A stretch of 64,000 nt of DNA, taken from contig NADL03000672.1 of NCBI GenBank assembly GCA_002205965.3, positions 558,001 through 622,000 of the forward strand, written 5' to 3'. This document shows, in pieces, positions 34,693 through 45,257 of this stretch (the first letter of the stretch is position 1; each line of letters starts with the position of its first letter). Below the pieces are notes generated by a model. That model saw only the letters and a program-made list of their open reading frames with translations, did not search any database and had not been told where the DNA came from. The position numbers and the translations under genes are program-made. This stretch comes from Kappaphycus alvarezii. Taxonomy: Eukaryota; Rhodophyta; Florideophyceae; Gigartinales; Solieriaceae.

Positions 34693-35944
34693 ATGCGGGC
34701 ACAAGGAGGACCAAATTTGGATATTGAGGAGGGAGAGGACGGATCCAAAAGTCCAATTACTTTAATTCGCTGTGACGGGTATATGTGTGAGAGGGAGAGT
34801 GTAGAGGGAAGTCATATAGCATTCCGTGGAGCGGCTACAGAGCAAGTGATGCTAGTGTGGAATCGGAGACCGCAAAAGGTGCTATTGTTAGTTAAAAAGG
34901 GAGCCGAATTGATGAGCAAGGTACTGCAAGCAGTGAGATGGTTGGCTGAGGAAAGGCTAGAGGTTGTGGTGGAACCGTGGATGCAAACAGAGGTGATCGC
35001 GAACGGGTTTACTTGGAGACGTTCCATTCCGCAACCACGCTTTGCAATCAAGTGGATTTCGTCATTTGCCTCGGCGGGGATGGTTTGATTCTGCATGCAT
35101 CGACTTTGTTTGAGACTGCTGTGCCGCCTGTGATAAGCTTCAATTTAGGAAGTTTGGGATTCCTCACGCCTTTCGAGTTTGAGGATTTTCAGGCTGAGGT
35201 ATCAGAGGTCATGAAAGGGAACTGCAATCTAAGTTTGAGAATGAGACTAACTTGCGGGATTGTGAGGGGGAATCAAGTACAGGAAGAGTTTCATGTACTG
35301 AATGAGGTTGTCATAGACAGAGGGTCATCTCCGTATTTGTCAAACTTGGATTGCTATTGTGATGGAAGTACATTACAACAGTGCAGGCTGACGGAATCAT
35401 AATGTCAACACCAACTGGATCAACTGCTTATTCTATGTCGGCAGGGGGTTCCATGGTGCATCCATCCGTCCCAGCAATCTTGTTCACCCCTATTTGTCCT
35501 CATAGTCTTTCGTTTAGACCCATTGTATTTCCAGACTCTGCGAAGCTTCAGATTCAAATATCTGAGGACGCTAGGTCACATGCTTGGGCCTCATTTGACG
35601 GGAAGTGGCGGCAACAGCTAAGGCGAGGTGATAGCTTACTTGTTGAGATGAACTTGTACCCCGTGCCCACTGTGAACAAGACGGATCATACGGGAGATTG
35701 GTTTGGGTCACTGGACCGAGCATTCAATTTCAATAGCCGAGCAATGCAAAAGTCTTTGGCGCCACCTAAGCCTATCCAAAGAAGCGTTACGCGAAGGACT
35801 AATGGAACTGAACGCGGAAAAAATCAAGGTTTTGGTAACGAGAATCTGAGTCGTAGCAATGGTATAGAAAGCATTGCAAATGGGACTGAAGAGGACGGAT
35901 ACGCTCTAAATGAAGGGGGAGTAGAAAGTGAAGTACCGTCTTGA
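34693..35944 (+). CDS. NAD kinase, plant/plastid type, interrupted by two one-base frameshifts
   Basis: NAD kinase phosphorylates NAD to NADP using ATP. ATG at 34693 is the first in frame. The first section has [15 protein letters not shown]. After a frame change at about 35005-35008 come [16 protein letters not shown], with the GGDG signature at 35073-35084, and the block [18 protein letters not shown] second change at about 35364-35366 precedes the signature [21 protein letters not shown] (TPTGSTAYS at 35408-35434), then [15 protein letters not shown] and [14 protein letters not shown], diagnostic of the plant chloroplast-type enzyme. Both breaks are explained by one missing base next to a G-run, and with those two bases the length would be about 417 residues, all well conserved. 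I suspect sequencing error more than pseudogenisation. A Ser/Asn/Gly-rich tail ends the protein. Confidence 0.85.
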
Positions 35945-36850
35945 AGGCTTCCAGCATGTGCGAGAGTGAATCCCTCTGGCAAATTAAGCTTGATGAATGT
36001 ACAGTTGGCATGTTTCACTCGGAGGGTGCCTCTTAATTGGAGAATTAAATCGCAACCACAGTGTCTGACGGCGAAGCGGTAACAAAGTAAACGGGAGGAA
36101 TTGGTCATCTTTTCTCTCCTCAATGAATGTTGCGCTTACAGATCCAAGGTCTGGGGAAGGAAAATCGAACACCCGAATGATTGCCTTATTGAGAGAGGCG
36201 TGATACGTCATCGGCTTCATTGCCTGTCCTCGATTCAACAGAAGCTGGATTCATCCCGTTAATCCATGAGCCGCAAACTGGAGTCCAGATGCTTGAACTC
36301 AAGCAGAAGAAGACGGTTTAGTGAAACGCCGTTGGTTTCAACGAACTTTGGCTCCCAAGACTCATGGAGCAAAAGAGGGTAGTGTCGGGCAGAAAATGGA
36401 TTGCTGAAGTGCTGTTCTGAACTAGTATTGTTTCTACCATGTACACTACATACTGTATGTGCATACGTAGAGTACTGTATCTTAATGATATCTACGGCAG
36501 CCAAGCCCTCTAATTTCAGATGCTGCATGCGGCTGCTGTCCACGCCTTCCCGGAGCACAAACCTCAAAGGCAGACAACCAAAGCCAGGCGACCCACATGC
36601 CGCGTCCACAGAAGCTCTCTCTTGGACCCTGTCGTCTCTGTATTCCTAGCAGCGTATATGACGGTGCCATACAGCGGGTCCGCAGTATAGCGTGGTCATT
36701 CATGCAGCGCAGCGTCAGCACCCTCTTGTCTGCGATGAATCGGCCAAGGGATGAGCTCCAGTCATTGCGACAACCAAATGGATGCCCGCAGCGAACACGC
36801 GTCGATACTAAAGTCTGGTTTCTGAATCGCCCACCTTTACAATGCTTCCT
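35945..36850 (-). other. Possible minus-strand gene with frameshifts, function unknown
   Basis: The minus strand shows protein-like, compositionally balanced readings that hand over between frames: CMNDHAILRTRCMAPSYTLL near 36710-36650, then LREGVDSSRMQHLKLEGLA near 36555-36495, then SWEPKFVETNGVSLNRLLLL near 36360-36300, and CDLILQLRGTLRVKHANCTF near 36060-36000. I recognise no family. The pattern would fit a host gene carrying the same kind of one-base errors seen in NAD kinase, converging on it at 35944. It could equally be chance open frames in coding-like GC content. Confidence 0.25.
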
Positions 36851-37239
36851 GTAACATCCTCATCGTACATGTGCCTAAACTCGCTGGTCTAGTTTGTTAG
36901 TAGAAGTTGAGCTTCCTGATACCCAGCACCGCTTTTCGCTCGGTTGATACGACGGTGTTACAAAGCATCCTTTCCACCCGCTGTCCTCCAAATGTGCCCT
37001 CGAGATTTCCCCATGGCTTACAATATCACGGTCCGCTTTCTGCACACACTTCCCTCGATTCGATGCACTTTTCGCTAAATAATTCGCTGGGATCGCTTAA
37101 TCTGTGAATGTTTGCGAGCTCGGGACAATTCGAAGGACGGCACACAGTGCGATTGAGATCAGTCCTCTCGTGCAAGCATAGTGAAGTGATAGATTCTCAC
37201 TGAGCGCACTGACATTCCCGTAATCAAACTACATCAGAA
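36851..37239. other. Intergenic stretch with nothing recognised
   Basis: One open frame of 66 codons (36907-37107) without a recognisable motif. No other feature seen. Confidence 0.4.
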
Positions 37240-37910
37240 TGTCTTTATGACATCTTTAGTTCAAACTGTGTCTGTACGGTACACTGACTGGCCCGACTAT
37301 TCGGCTAAAAGTCAACCGGAACATCGCCGACCACGTGCGGTGGGGTGCGGGACACCCCCGGACTGCCGACCTCCTGAACCGGCCATGCCCTGGCAGACTG
37401 GCCTGCCCTCCTCGACCAATCCTGTTACCCCTTCATGCCCTCGCTGGCCGTATCCCCGGCCACCCCTATCCCGTCTCCCGTGGAGACCGTGACCCTATTG
37501 TCCTCGCCGCATCCCCTAAAAACACTGAGTCCATACTAACGAGGGTGCAACATAATGCACGGGCCCATCGCCATTTGCGTGACTCGGACTGGGAGGCTAA
37601 CCTCAGCCCTCCCAGCATAGTGGCGAAGACATGCGGCTCCAAATCCGAGGCCACGCCCTTCGCCACAGTCCGCCTCCCCTTACCGGATCGCCGATAGGCA
37701 ATGACCTGTAATGCCTCAAAGGCACTTTGGCCTACCTGAGTACCCCCAACCGCCCCCCTCTCCCCTGCCAGCACTGCCAGAAACTCACGGAAAACCTTGG
37801 TAACCACGCAGCACACGTTGGCCCCACCGGACTTTCCGCGCATAACGCCCCAATCACGCAAATCATGCGCGCCACCAGCCACGATTATGAGCTTGAGGCG
37901 CGGCTCCTCA
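37240..37910 (+). pseudogene. Non-LTR retroelement C-terminal region, degenerate copy A
   Basis: A C-rich plus-strand region. At 37760-37875 it carries a decayed zinc-binding motif reading LPCQHCQKLTENLGNHAAHV and then HNAPITQIMRA, parallel to the better copy that follows (CAECKTPTDHLGDHAADLC, NRHEAVAKVL). The upstream part (37335-37697) is open but has no recognisable polymerase motif. Frame changes separate the parts. Copies A and B are in the same orientation and adjacent, suggesting a tandem or nested insertion. Confidence 0.5.
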
Positions 37911-37964
37911 TCACGGGTACACTCAGAACCTGAGATTCGTCACCATATCCGCCGCAACGCTTTT

Positions 37965-38734
37965 AGGATACACCTGCTGCGGCATTCCTCTCTGCCTATC
38001 CGTCTGTGGTCACCCACATATGCGACGATGTGTGGTCGGTAATGCTGCGTCGTCACTTGGGAGTTCCCGTCTTCGACGAAACTGCCCCGCTCCTTTGCGC
38101 GGAATGCAAGACGCCTACGGACCACCTCGGCGACCATGCCGCTGACCTGTGTAACAAGGGCCTCGGTTGGAAGAACCGCCACGAAGCAGTGGCAAAAGTG
38201 CTCGGCAAAGACCTGTTCAAAGCCGCTGGCGCTGGCGTCCATTACGAAGTCCCATATTTACTTCCTGGACTGGACGCCCGACCTGCCGACATACTCGTGC
38301 ACCCGACTACCTCTCCGGAAAACCCTACGCCCCTCTCCCGGTTGCAAATGACATCACAGTCTCCTCACCTTTCCAACAGTGCTTCCTATCCAAGAGAGCC
38401 CGGGAAGAGCGCGCTGCCGGCGGAACGGCGGAAACTGAGGGACTTTGCGGCCAAAATCGCCGCCATTCCTGGCCATGCTTCACCTGGACGCCCGCAACTC
38501 GGCTGGCAGTTTATCCTGCTAGCCCTCGATTCCCTGGGATGCCCGTCGGAGACCACATCCAAGATGGTCGACGAGTATGCGGCTGCCATCGCGGCGCGTA
38601 TTAGAAGCTCTAAGGCAAAGGTATCCTCTCGGCTTTATCAAGAGCTCAGTTATGCCATTTGGTCCACGTGTGCAGCTTCAGCGATTGGTTGTAGCCCGCA
38701 ACATGCAGATGTCTGCCTACCTTTGCAAAGCTAG
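37965..38734 (+). pseudogene. Non-LTR retroelement C-terminal domain, copy B, best preserved
   Basis: This frame is open from about 37968 to the stop at 38732. It reads AAFLSAYPSVVTHICDDVWS, the linker after the reverse transcriptase, then MLRRHLGVPVFDE, and then the zinc-binding motif CAECKTPTDHLGDHAADLC (CxxC, H, C). NRHEAVAKVL, an EVP segment, RPADILV and a closing helical region QELSYAIWSTCA follow. The polymerase itself is not encoded here, so this is a 5'-truncated insertion, the usual fate of LINE copies. The zinc motif and the RH-A-V...PADILV block are shared with the fragments at 10,690-11,600 and 37,760-37,875. Confidence 0.7.
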
Positions 38735-39529
38735 TCAACTTTAGTGGCCCTCCACGTCGCACTTCTGTATGTAATTGAGGCAAAACACGGAATTACAAAG
38801 TACTGAAGTCTACATTGCCATAGAGCGCTGTACAGTAAATGGCGATTTTCAGTACTGTACCTCACCTAAATACCGTACTAAATTTTTTAAAATAAAGCAT
38901 TTCTCTGTCGGATATCTCCTGCGTTACCTTGAACTACAGTATTTTGATTCTGGTCCAGTTTGCGACATTGTTTATTTCGTATCAAATGGCTAAATATTTC
39001 TAAAACTATTACTACATTTGAATAAAAGGTCACCTCTTCCCTCGTAATCCCTCGTCTGACATTGTTTGACGACCACCCCTTTCAGAAATAATTGCATTTT
39101 ACCTCTTTCTTGATCGCAGTGTTGCCAATTTGGGAGTAAGGGGGGAAAATGTTGGGTTATTTAATATTTGAAAGATATGGTCGGTTGGGAGTAAGTGATT
39201 TGTGCCAACGTTGTACAGTACTGTACGTACCGTACAATAGAGGAAAGCAATTAATTCAAGGATAATCGATGCATCTGGTTTATGTGTATATGTAATTGTT
39301 GCAAAACCTACATATTATTCTTGATCATATTCTGCACGGTCACATCCCGCTAGCATTTCCCTGACTCGTCATTGCCGATTTCACTGATCCTTCAACTATC
39401 TAAAGCAATATAAATACCCACACCGATCGTAGTCGAGTATACGATTTTTGCTCTACGCACAACCTACCACTGCCCACCCTAGCATTTCACCTCTTGCAGC
39501 ATCCCGCAATTCCCGTTCCCACTAGCTCT
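38735..39529. other. Intergenic region upstream of the first GST gene
   Basis: Holds scattered ACTGTAC words (38831, 38864, 39217-39236), one copy of the dispersed GGGGGAAAAT...GATATGGTCGG block (39139-39187) and the likely promoter of the GST gene. No coding sequence recognised. Confidence 0.6.
39409..39416 (+). promoter_or_regulatory. TATA box candidate of the first GST gene
   Basis: TATAAATA lies 121 bases upstream of the ATG at 39530 and is followed by a pyrimidine/adenine-rich leader. Position and sequence fit a classical TATA element. No other promoter element was identified. Confidence 0.5.
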
Positions 39530-40216
39530 ATGACCAACAAGCAAGGAATGCTTGGCTTTTTGCCCGGATTCAAGAAACGCAAGGGCCCGATGCCGGAAAT
39601 CAAGCTTACTTACTTTGATATCCGCGGTCGTGGTGAAGCTATCCGCCTAGCTCTAAGCATTGCAGATATCCCATTCAAGCAAGAGCGCTTGAGCTTTGCC
39701 AACTGGCCGGATGTCAAAGGGACCACCCCATACGGCAGTCTACCTGTGATGAGTATTGACGGAAAGGTGATGGCACAATCTACCGCCCTGTTGCAATATG
39801 CTGGCAAGTTGGCCGGATTGTATCCCGAGGATCCGTTCGATGCGCTCAAGGTGGATGAAGTGGTGAATGTCATGGAGGATTTGAATGCGGCGTTCTATCG
39901 GTACCTTGGAGACGATCCGGAGAAGCAAAAGGAGCAGGCTGACAAGTTGACCAACGAGGACATCCCAAGGTATCTGGGTGGTGTTGAGAAAAGGTTGGAA
40001 GGATTTGGGAGTGGAAAGTATGTCTTGGGCGAGACATTATCCATCGCTGACTTGGTGATTACGAATGCTATTATCAATGTCAAGTGTGGGCAGTTTGCTT
40101 CCCTGTCGACAGATTGTGCCGAAAAATACACGCAGGTGATGAGGATCTATCGCAATACCATGGAGCATCCGAAGATTGCCGCATGGTACAAGACAAACTC
40201 GGTCAAGACTATGTAG
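39530..40216 (+). CDS. Glutathione S-transferase (sigma/alpha-like)
   Basis: Soluble GST that conjugates reduced glutathione to electrophiles. The ATG at 39530 gives 228 residues; a second ATG at 39590 begins MPEIKLTYFD, matching the start of the paralogue at 41295, and would give 208, the usual family length. The thioredoxin-like domain shows LTYFDIRGRGEAIRLAL, with Tyr as the probable catalytic residue (residue 28 from the first ATG), the cis-Pro loop GSLPVMSIDGK and the glutathione-binding QSTALLQYAGKLAGLYP. The helical domain has the N-capping segment GETLSIADLVI near the C-terminus. The gene is intronless and intact. The basic N-terminal extension (GFLPGFKKRKGP) could be a sorting signal or simply leader sequence. 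Confidence 0.93.
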   Translation: MTNKQGMLGFLPGFKKRKGPMPEIKLTYFDIRGRGEAIRLALSIADIPFKQERLSFANWPDVKGTTPYGSLPVMSIDGKVMAQSTALLQYAGKLAGLYPEDPFDALKVDEVVNVMEDLNAAFYRYLGDDPEKQKEQADKLTNEDIPRYLGGVEKRLEGFGSGKYVLGETLSIADLVITNAIINVKCGQFASLSTDCAEKYTQVMRIYRNTMEHPKIAAWYKTNSVKTM

Positions 40217-41294
40217 ACATTGCGGTCTGGGGCGTAGATGTCGCCGTGATTTTCCAATTGGTAGTGGGGTTGTGTGCACTCGAAATGACAAATGAGTAAA
40301 GTATTGTTTAAGAGGTGGGGATGCCGTGAACGACACCGAATGCTGCTTTCGGCGGGAAAGTTGTTCCACATGGTCGCCGGCAATAGAGGGAACGAGCCGA
40401 TCATAGAACAATACTGCAAAGCATTTCCATAAAGGCGTAATGTACAAGTTGGTTACATGTTCTTGTCCATGATACAATTCGGATAGGATTCGACGGAACA
40501 AAGTAGAAAAGAATCGATCATAATCTTGTGAAATATGTTTTAAACAAACAGCTGCAGGTCCGTTCGCAGGGATTTTATTGCATAGTGCTGACAAACCCTT
40601 CCGGCGTAACGTACAGGTACGCAGTGTAACTATACAGCATTGGCAGCGTACAGTAGATAAATTGCAGAATCTGCATGAAGACGCATTTATTTCTTGGAGG
40701 TGCCGTCGTTAAACAATGTCATACTGTACCGTACGAGGGATTACTTACTCAGGTTCAAGAACAGGACAGCACCTTTACAGTGCGGGAGAAGTACTGTACC
40801 GGAAATCAGGAATTCATGCAAAATTTGCTCGAGATTCCACTGGACTATTTTCAAAATACTGTACTGTACTGTACTGTACTGTACTGTATGCACATCTGGA
40901 CCGCAAAATGGGGAGATTGAATCTGGTCCTGTAATATCTTTTAAAAAATTACCAAATTCTTCATAAAAGTAAAAGAGAGGGCGTGCTCGACAATCCAGTG
41001 CCACCGCCGCGAGCGACTTCTTTCAGGAACGAAAGCACTTTTTTTTTGCAAGAAATTTCCAGCATCCAGAGTGGCTAGCGTAAGCTTAAATTACGTCACT
41101 ACCCCGCTCACAACATACTGGATCAACGCTTTGTCTTGGGCACTTCTTTGGCACACTTCCCAAAGCTATTACCACAAAACCAGGTTGGGATTGCCTCCAC
41201 GGTATCGTCCCTGTTTGACTAATCCCGCCAAACACAAACGATACCCAAACTCATCCCCTGGCGTCGTGTTCATTCCTTCATTCTACATCGCACC
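40217..41294. other. Intergenic region between the two GST genes, rich in ACTGTAC words
   Basis: No gene recognised. ACTGTAC or close variants occur at about 40605-40660, 40720-40735, 40790-40800, and as a short tandem run at 40858-40889. Open frames here are by-products of the repeats. Confidence 0.6.
40858..40889. repeat. Pentanucleotide microsatellite (ACTGT)n
   Basis: About six perfect units of ACTGT (equivalently GTACT) in tandem. This is the only place in the window where the widespread ACTGTAC word forms a regular short-period array. Confidence 0.9.
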
Positions 41295-42108
41295 ATGCCC
41301 GAAATCAAGTTGACGTACTTTGATTTCCCAGTAAGTCCTGATCCTCCACTTTCCCGCTCTTCCCGCCCTTCCTGCCCTCTATTTCGCCTCGCTACCCCCT
41401 ATCGCTCCATTTTCATCCGATCCTAACCACCCACCCACCGCTCACGTCCGATGTTCATCGACTAGGGCCGCGCCGAAGCGTCTCGCCTCGCCCTTACCAT
41501 TGGTGGTATTCCGTTTGAAGATGAGCGGATTCTGTTTGAAGAATTTGCCGCTCTGAAGCCTTCCCTCCCCTATGCCAGCCTCCCCGTCCTCACCGTCGAC
41601 GGTCAAGTTTTCGCCCAATCCGTCGCCATTCTCCGCTACTGCGGCAAACTAGCTGCCATCTATCCAGAGGACCCTCTTCCTGCCAACAAACTGATGAGAT
41701 TCTTGATACTATTATTGACTTTATCACTGGACTGGAAACCGCCTCTAATCCCCGCCGTCGGAAGACCAAAGTGACGTTGAAAAACGTCTCCTCACATATC
41801 TTACTGAAGCCGTCCCACGTTACCTCGGTGGTCTCGACAATCGTCTTCAGACTTTTGGAGACGGTCCATGGGCACTCGGCGATTCAATAACCATTGCTGA
41901 TCTCGCTATTTACGTTTGTCTACTCAATGTTTCCGCCGGTGCATTTGAAAAAATGTCCTGGGAACCACTACAACCCTATACGCGTCTCATGGCGTCCTTC
42001 TACGCCGTCGAGGCGCATCCAAAAGTAGCCGCCTGGAATGCCGATATTGCCCGACGCGCCGCAGAAGTTCGCCAGGCTGCTCAATCGGCCGCATCCTCAT
42101 CCACGTAA
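41295..42108 (+). CDS. Glutathione S-transferase paralogue with one intron and two frameshifts
   Basis: ATG at 41295 opens exon 1 (41295-41330, MPEIKLTYFDFP). A GTAAGT...ACTAG intron of 135 bases (41331-41465, phase 0) leads to exon 2 beginning GRAEASRLALTIGGIP. The thioredoxin-like part matches the upstream GST (YASLPVLTVDGQVF, AQSVAILRYCGKLAAIYPED). Near 41692 and 41760 the frame changes by one missing base each, both beside a G. Across them the helical domain continues without loss: DEILDTIIDFITGLET, then VPRYLGGLDNRLQTFG, GDSITIADLAIYVCLLN, and an Ala-rich tail to TAA at 42106. With the two bases the length is about 226 residues. Tandem paralogue of the gene at 39530; it converges with the permease at 42253, 145 bases away. 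Confidence 0.88.
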
Positions 42109-42252
42109 GGCACCGAGGACTGTCGACCACTAACGCACACCTTCATTTCCACTGATTTCCGTACCCATTACCAGTTTCAGGTTGAATTAAATCACACCGC
42201 ACACTCAGACACCCACATCCGATTACGGGTCAGACTCGTTGGGCCGATATCC

Positions 42253-43234
42253 TTACTTTTTGCGCCACGCCCCGAGAACATATTTTACTCCCATTCCGCC
42301 GAACAAAACCGCACATACTATTCGTAATGCCTCCTGGCTCACGCCGATTGCAACGCTAGCGCCGACGTAACCACCACACAAGGCGCCGGCGACCAACGTA
42401 GGTAACCATGTTGTCTTCACTTGCCCCAATCTCCAATGCGCCCACGCGCCACGTAAAGATGGAATCACCATGGCCATCAAAGCTGTTCCTTGCGCGATGT
42501 GTTGTTCGAACCCAAGCAGCAAGACTAGGACGGGAACATTCAAGGTGCCGCCACCAATACCCAACAATCCGCCCAGGTACCCACTGATGGCACCAACCAG
42601 ACCCAGTATTGGAAACGCAATCCACGGTATTAACGACGCAACTGCGCCACTGTTCATCACGTATGGACGGAGCAACATGAGAAGAGCAGCGAGGCACAAA
42701 AAGGCACCGAAAAAGGCGCGGAGATCGGTGGGATTGAGATTTGCAGAGGATCGAGCGCCGAGAGGAGAGGTGAGGAGAGCAGTGAAGGATAGAATGAGGG
42801 CGGTGGGAACATGGGCCTGGGAGGATAGAGAGTAGCGGATGGTGGAGGAGAGAGCAGTGAGGGAGAGGACGGCGAGAGATGTGCCGTGGGCTAGATGTTG
42901 CGGGAGACGAAGACGGGAGGTGAGAAGAGGGGTGAGAAGAATGCCGCCGCCGGCTCCTATGAGTGAGCCTAGAGTAGAGGACAAGAGGGAGGATAGAAAG
43001 GAAGGGAGGAGAGGGGGGAGTTTGGGGAGTGTCGGGATGCAGCGGGTTGAGGAACGGGGGCGTTTGAGGGGGAAGAGGGGGTGCTGGAGGGAGAGGGGAG
43101 GGCCAATATTGTGTCGTGGGGACGGCGAAGTGGGGGGAATGGATTTGGTGGGGGAGAGAAAGTAAGGGATGGGAGAAGATTACAGAGCGGGATAGAGGGA
43201 GCGGAGCGGAGAAAAGAAGTGTGTTTCGAGGCAT
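42253..43234 (-). CDS. TauE/SafE-type membrane permease, frame change in the leader
   Basis: The intact core frame (about 42984 down to 42253, 243 codons) encodes a multi-pass membrane protein with the duplicated signature of the TauE/SafE family: GSLIGAGGGILLTPLL near the start and GGLLGIGGGTLNVPVLVLL in the middle. Each opens a half of about four hydrophobic segments. The family moves sulfite, sulfoacetate or other anions; the substrate here cannot be read. The core frame lacks an ATG. An ATG at 43234 in another frame starts a Ser/Pro/Leu-rich leader (MPRNTLLFSAPLPLSRSVIF) resembling a transit peptide, and the frames could join by a one-base difference in a C-run near 43150-43157. An unseen 5' exon is the alternative. 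Confidence 0.75.
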
Positions 43235-45257
43235 TTTGGTTGTCGTAGTAGAAAGAGCTGACGCGGATGTCGTATGAGAACTTGGAGATGGAAGATGGCG
43301 ATTGTTGCACCAACTCTAGCAACGTGTTTGCTCTTGACCTAGTTTTGAAGAGAGGAAGCAATGGAATGCTGCTGTGTTGCTATACGTTCTGAACTTTACT
43401 GAAATTCGATCCATCGGAAGGCAAATGTAACGTACGGTACTGTGCAGTATTGTGCTTCGAAAGATATGGATCCGTTTCAAACGCAATTCTTTTAAAGGGC
43501 GATGCTGGCTTGCTAATCCGTATGCGATTGTGTCCACACGGTTATTGCGTTTTCATTGGCTGTGTTAAATCATCTTTTGCATTGCTGGACAGTATTATTA
43601 TTAATGTTATTACCCAATTACTGTACTAAAATTAACTTATTGGGTTTTCCATAAACTCCCCAACTTTACCTCACAGCCCGTCTCCCTTCTGTCTCTCAGC
43701 ACCCCTGTTCAATCCCATCACTCTCCTCCTCTATGAATTCACACCCGTGATCAACCCCAACTTCTTTACGTGCACCGATACGGTCTAAAGGATGCACCAA
43801 AGCATCACTTTCATGAAAAGGTCGTCAATGGCGATGTCCGATCTGTCTCGGGCCCCTCCGCAGGCCGATGACATGGCGTATTCGTTTACTTCGTTACCGT
43901 CAATGCGGTTTACCAAATGAAACTTCGTATGCAAAAGCTCAGTGAAACAAAAGCTAAACGGACATCAATTGGAAAGGTAATTTACGTGTATGAAATTCAC
44001 TCTAAAGTCGTGCATGTTGTTTCAAATCCTCTCGGCAGTTTCTTGCCAAAAAAATAGAACTACTTTTCGTGATGTATGAGAGTTGCGCGGAGACGCCGCT
44101 CCCATTTTGTTACTGCTTGTAATAGACCAGGCTGTGAGACGTTAACGAACGAAACGTATTCTTCTTGAAAAATTACAATTTCGAGAGGTATAGTTTTCAG
44201 CACCAATACTTCCTCAAACTGGAGTGACAGGCGTGAAAATTGATCTTGATGTAATAAGTTATAGTGACGAGTACTTGCCCAACTCGTAGCAAACTAAACT
44301 TGTTCTTTTCCTTTTGCAACGAGGTAATTTAAGCCGTTGTAAGAAGTTTAATGAAAGACATTTCTCACTAGCTCTCAACATCAAAGGAAGCAATCCCATG
44401 TACATCCGCGTGAAGAACGAAATTCAATTTTTATTCCACGTAAGCAGCGCAATAAAATTCTCAAAAAGAAGCGAATTTAAACCGAAGTGAGATTTAATGA
44501 TGTAAAGTATACTGTAGCCAAAGTAAGAACGGTGGCGCTCAATGAGATCCGGTCAGGTAAACAGTAAATCAATAATTCTATTTATATTGTTTTTATGTGC
44601 GCCTTTACGCCATATCCTATTCTAGAGACTTCTGCCGGGTGTACCCGTTATACTGTACTGATGCATAAAGTTCTCTCAGGAATCGGATCGACGAGAGTAT
44701 CTGAAATTGTAATCCCACCAAGTTTCGAGAAAACTTTGGCCACTATGATCTCCGGCATCAGTTTTGTTCCTGATGCTTTTGAGTGCTTTATCAGTTTATT
44801 CTAAAGACAGAACGCAGGAGTTTTTACGAGGACCGATTCGTACACTCGACTTTTCTTAAAATGGCTCGATACGGTTCCAACATCTTCTCTATACGGTTCA
44901 ATTACGTCTAACAGTACCCCAAAACGTGTGTTCCTATTCATGGACACATTGTACGATGGCACAAATGTAGCTGTTTCTTGGCTGATTCTTGCGATAATCA
45001 GGTCACCGTCGCGTCAAAAACTTCCCTCTCCATACTCCTGGACTCCTCGAATTATACTTAAAATGCAATGGCCTCTGATGCAGTTTATAATGTCGAATAG
45101 CAACAGAGATTCATACAAAAAATTGACCCTATCCTAGAGTAGAAACTCAATGAAATGGAAAATACCGACTGAGTCTCAGCGCTCGGAAGCTGGCCTTCGG
45201 CGGAGTTCGCAGTCGTCAATGAACTGCAGAACCAGGGCTCGGAAAGAATGTATTGCC
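43235..45257. other. Intergenic region with no recognised gene
   Basis: Mixed composition with short open frames only (for example 44595-44804 and 44928-45137 on the plus strand) and no recognisable domain. Contains ACTGTAC variants at about 43437, 43620, 44510 and 44652. Confidence 0.45.

Noticed and set aside
34977-35400. Introns as explanation for the NAD kinase frame changes
   Set aside because: Protein conservation is continuous to within one or two codons of each break, leaving no room for an intron; only one base is missing.
42470-43165. Plus-strand frames opposite the permease
   Set aside because: They are Arg/Glu/Gly-rich antisense readings of the Ser/Pro/Leu-rich permease gene.
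42356-43234. 292-codon minus-strand frame overlapping the permease
   Set aside because: Downstream of the leader it is a Ser/His/Pro/Arg-rich shadow of the permease core frame; only its first part (the leader) is of interest.
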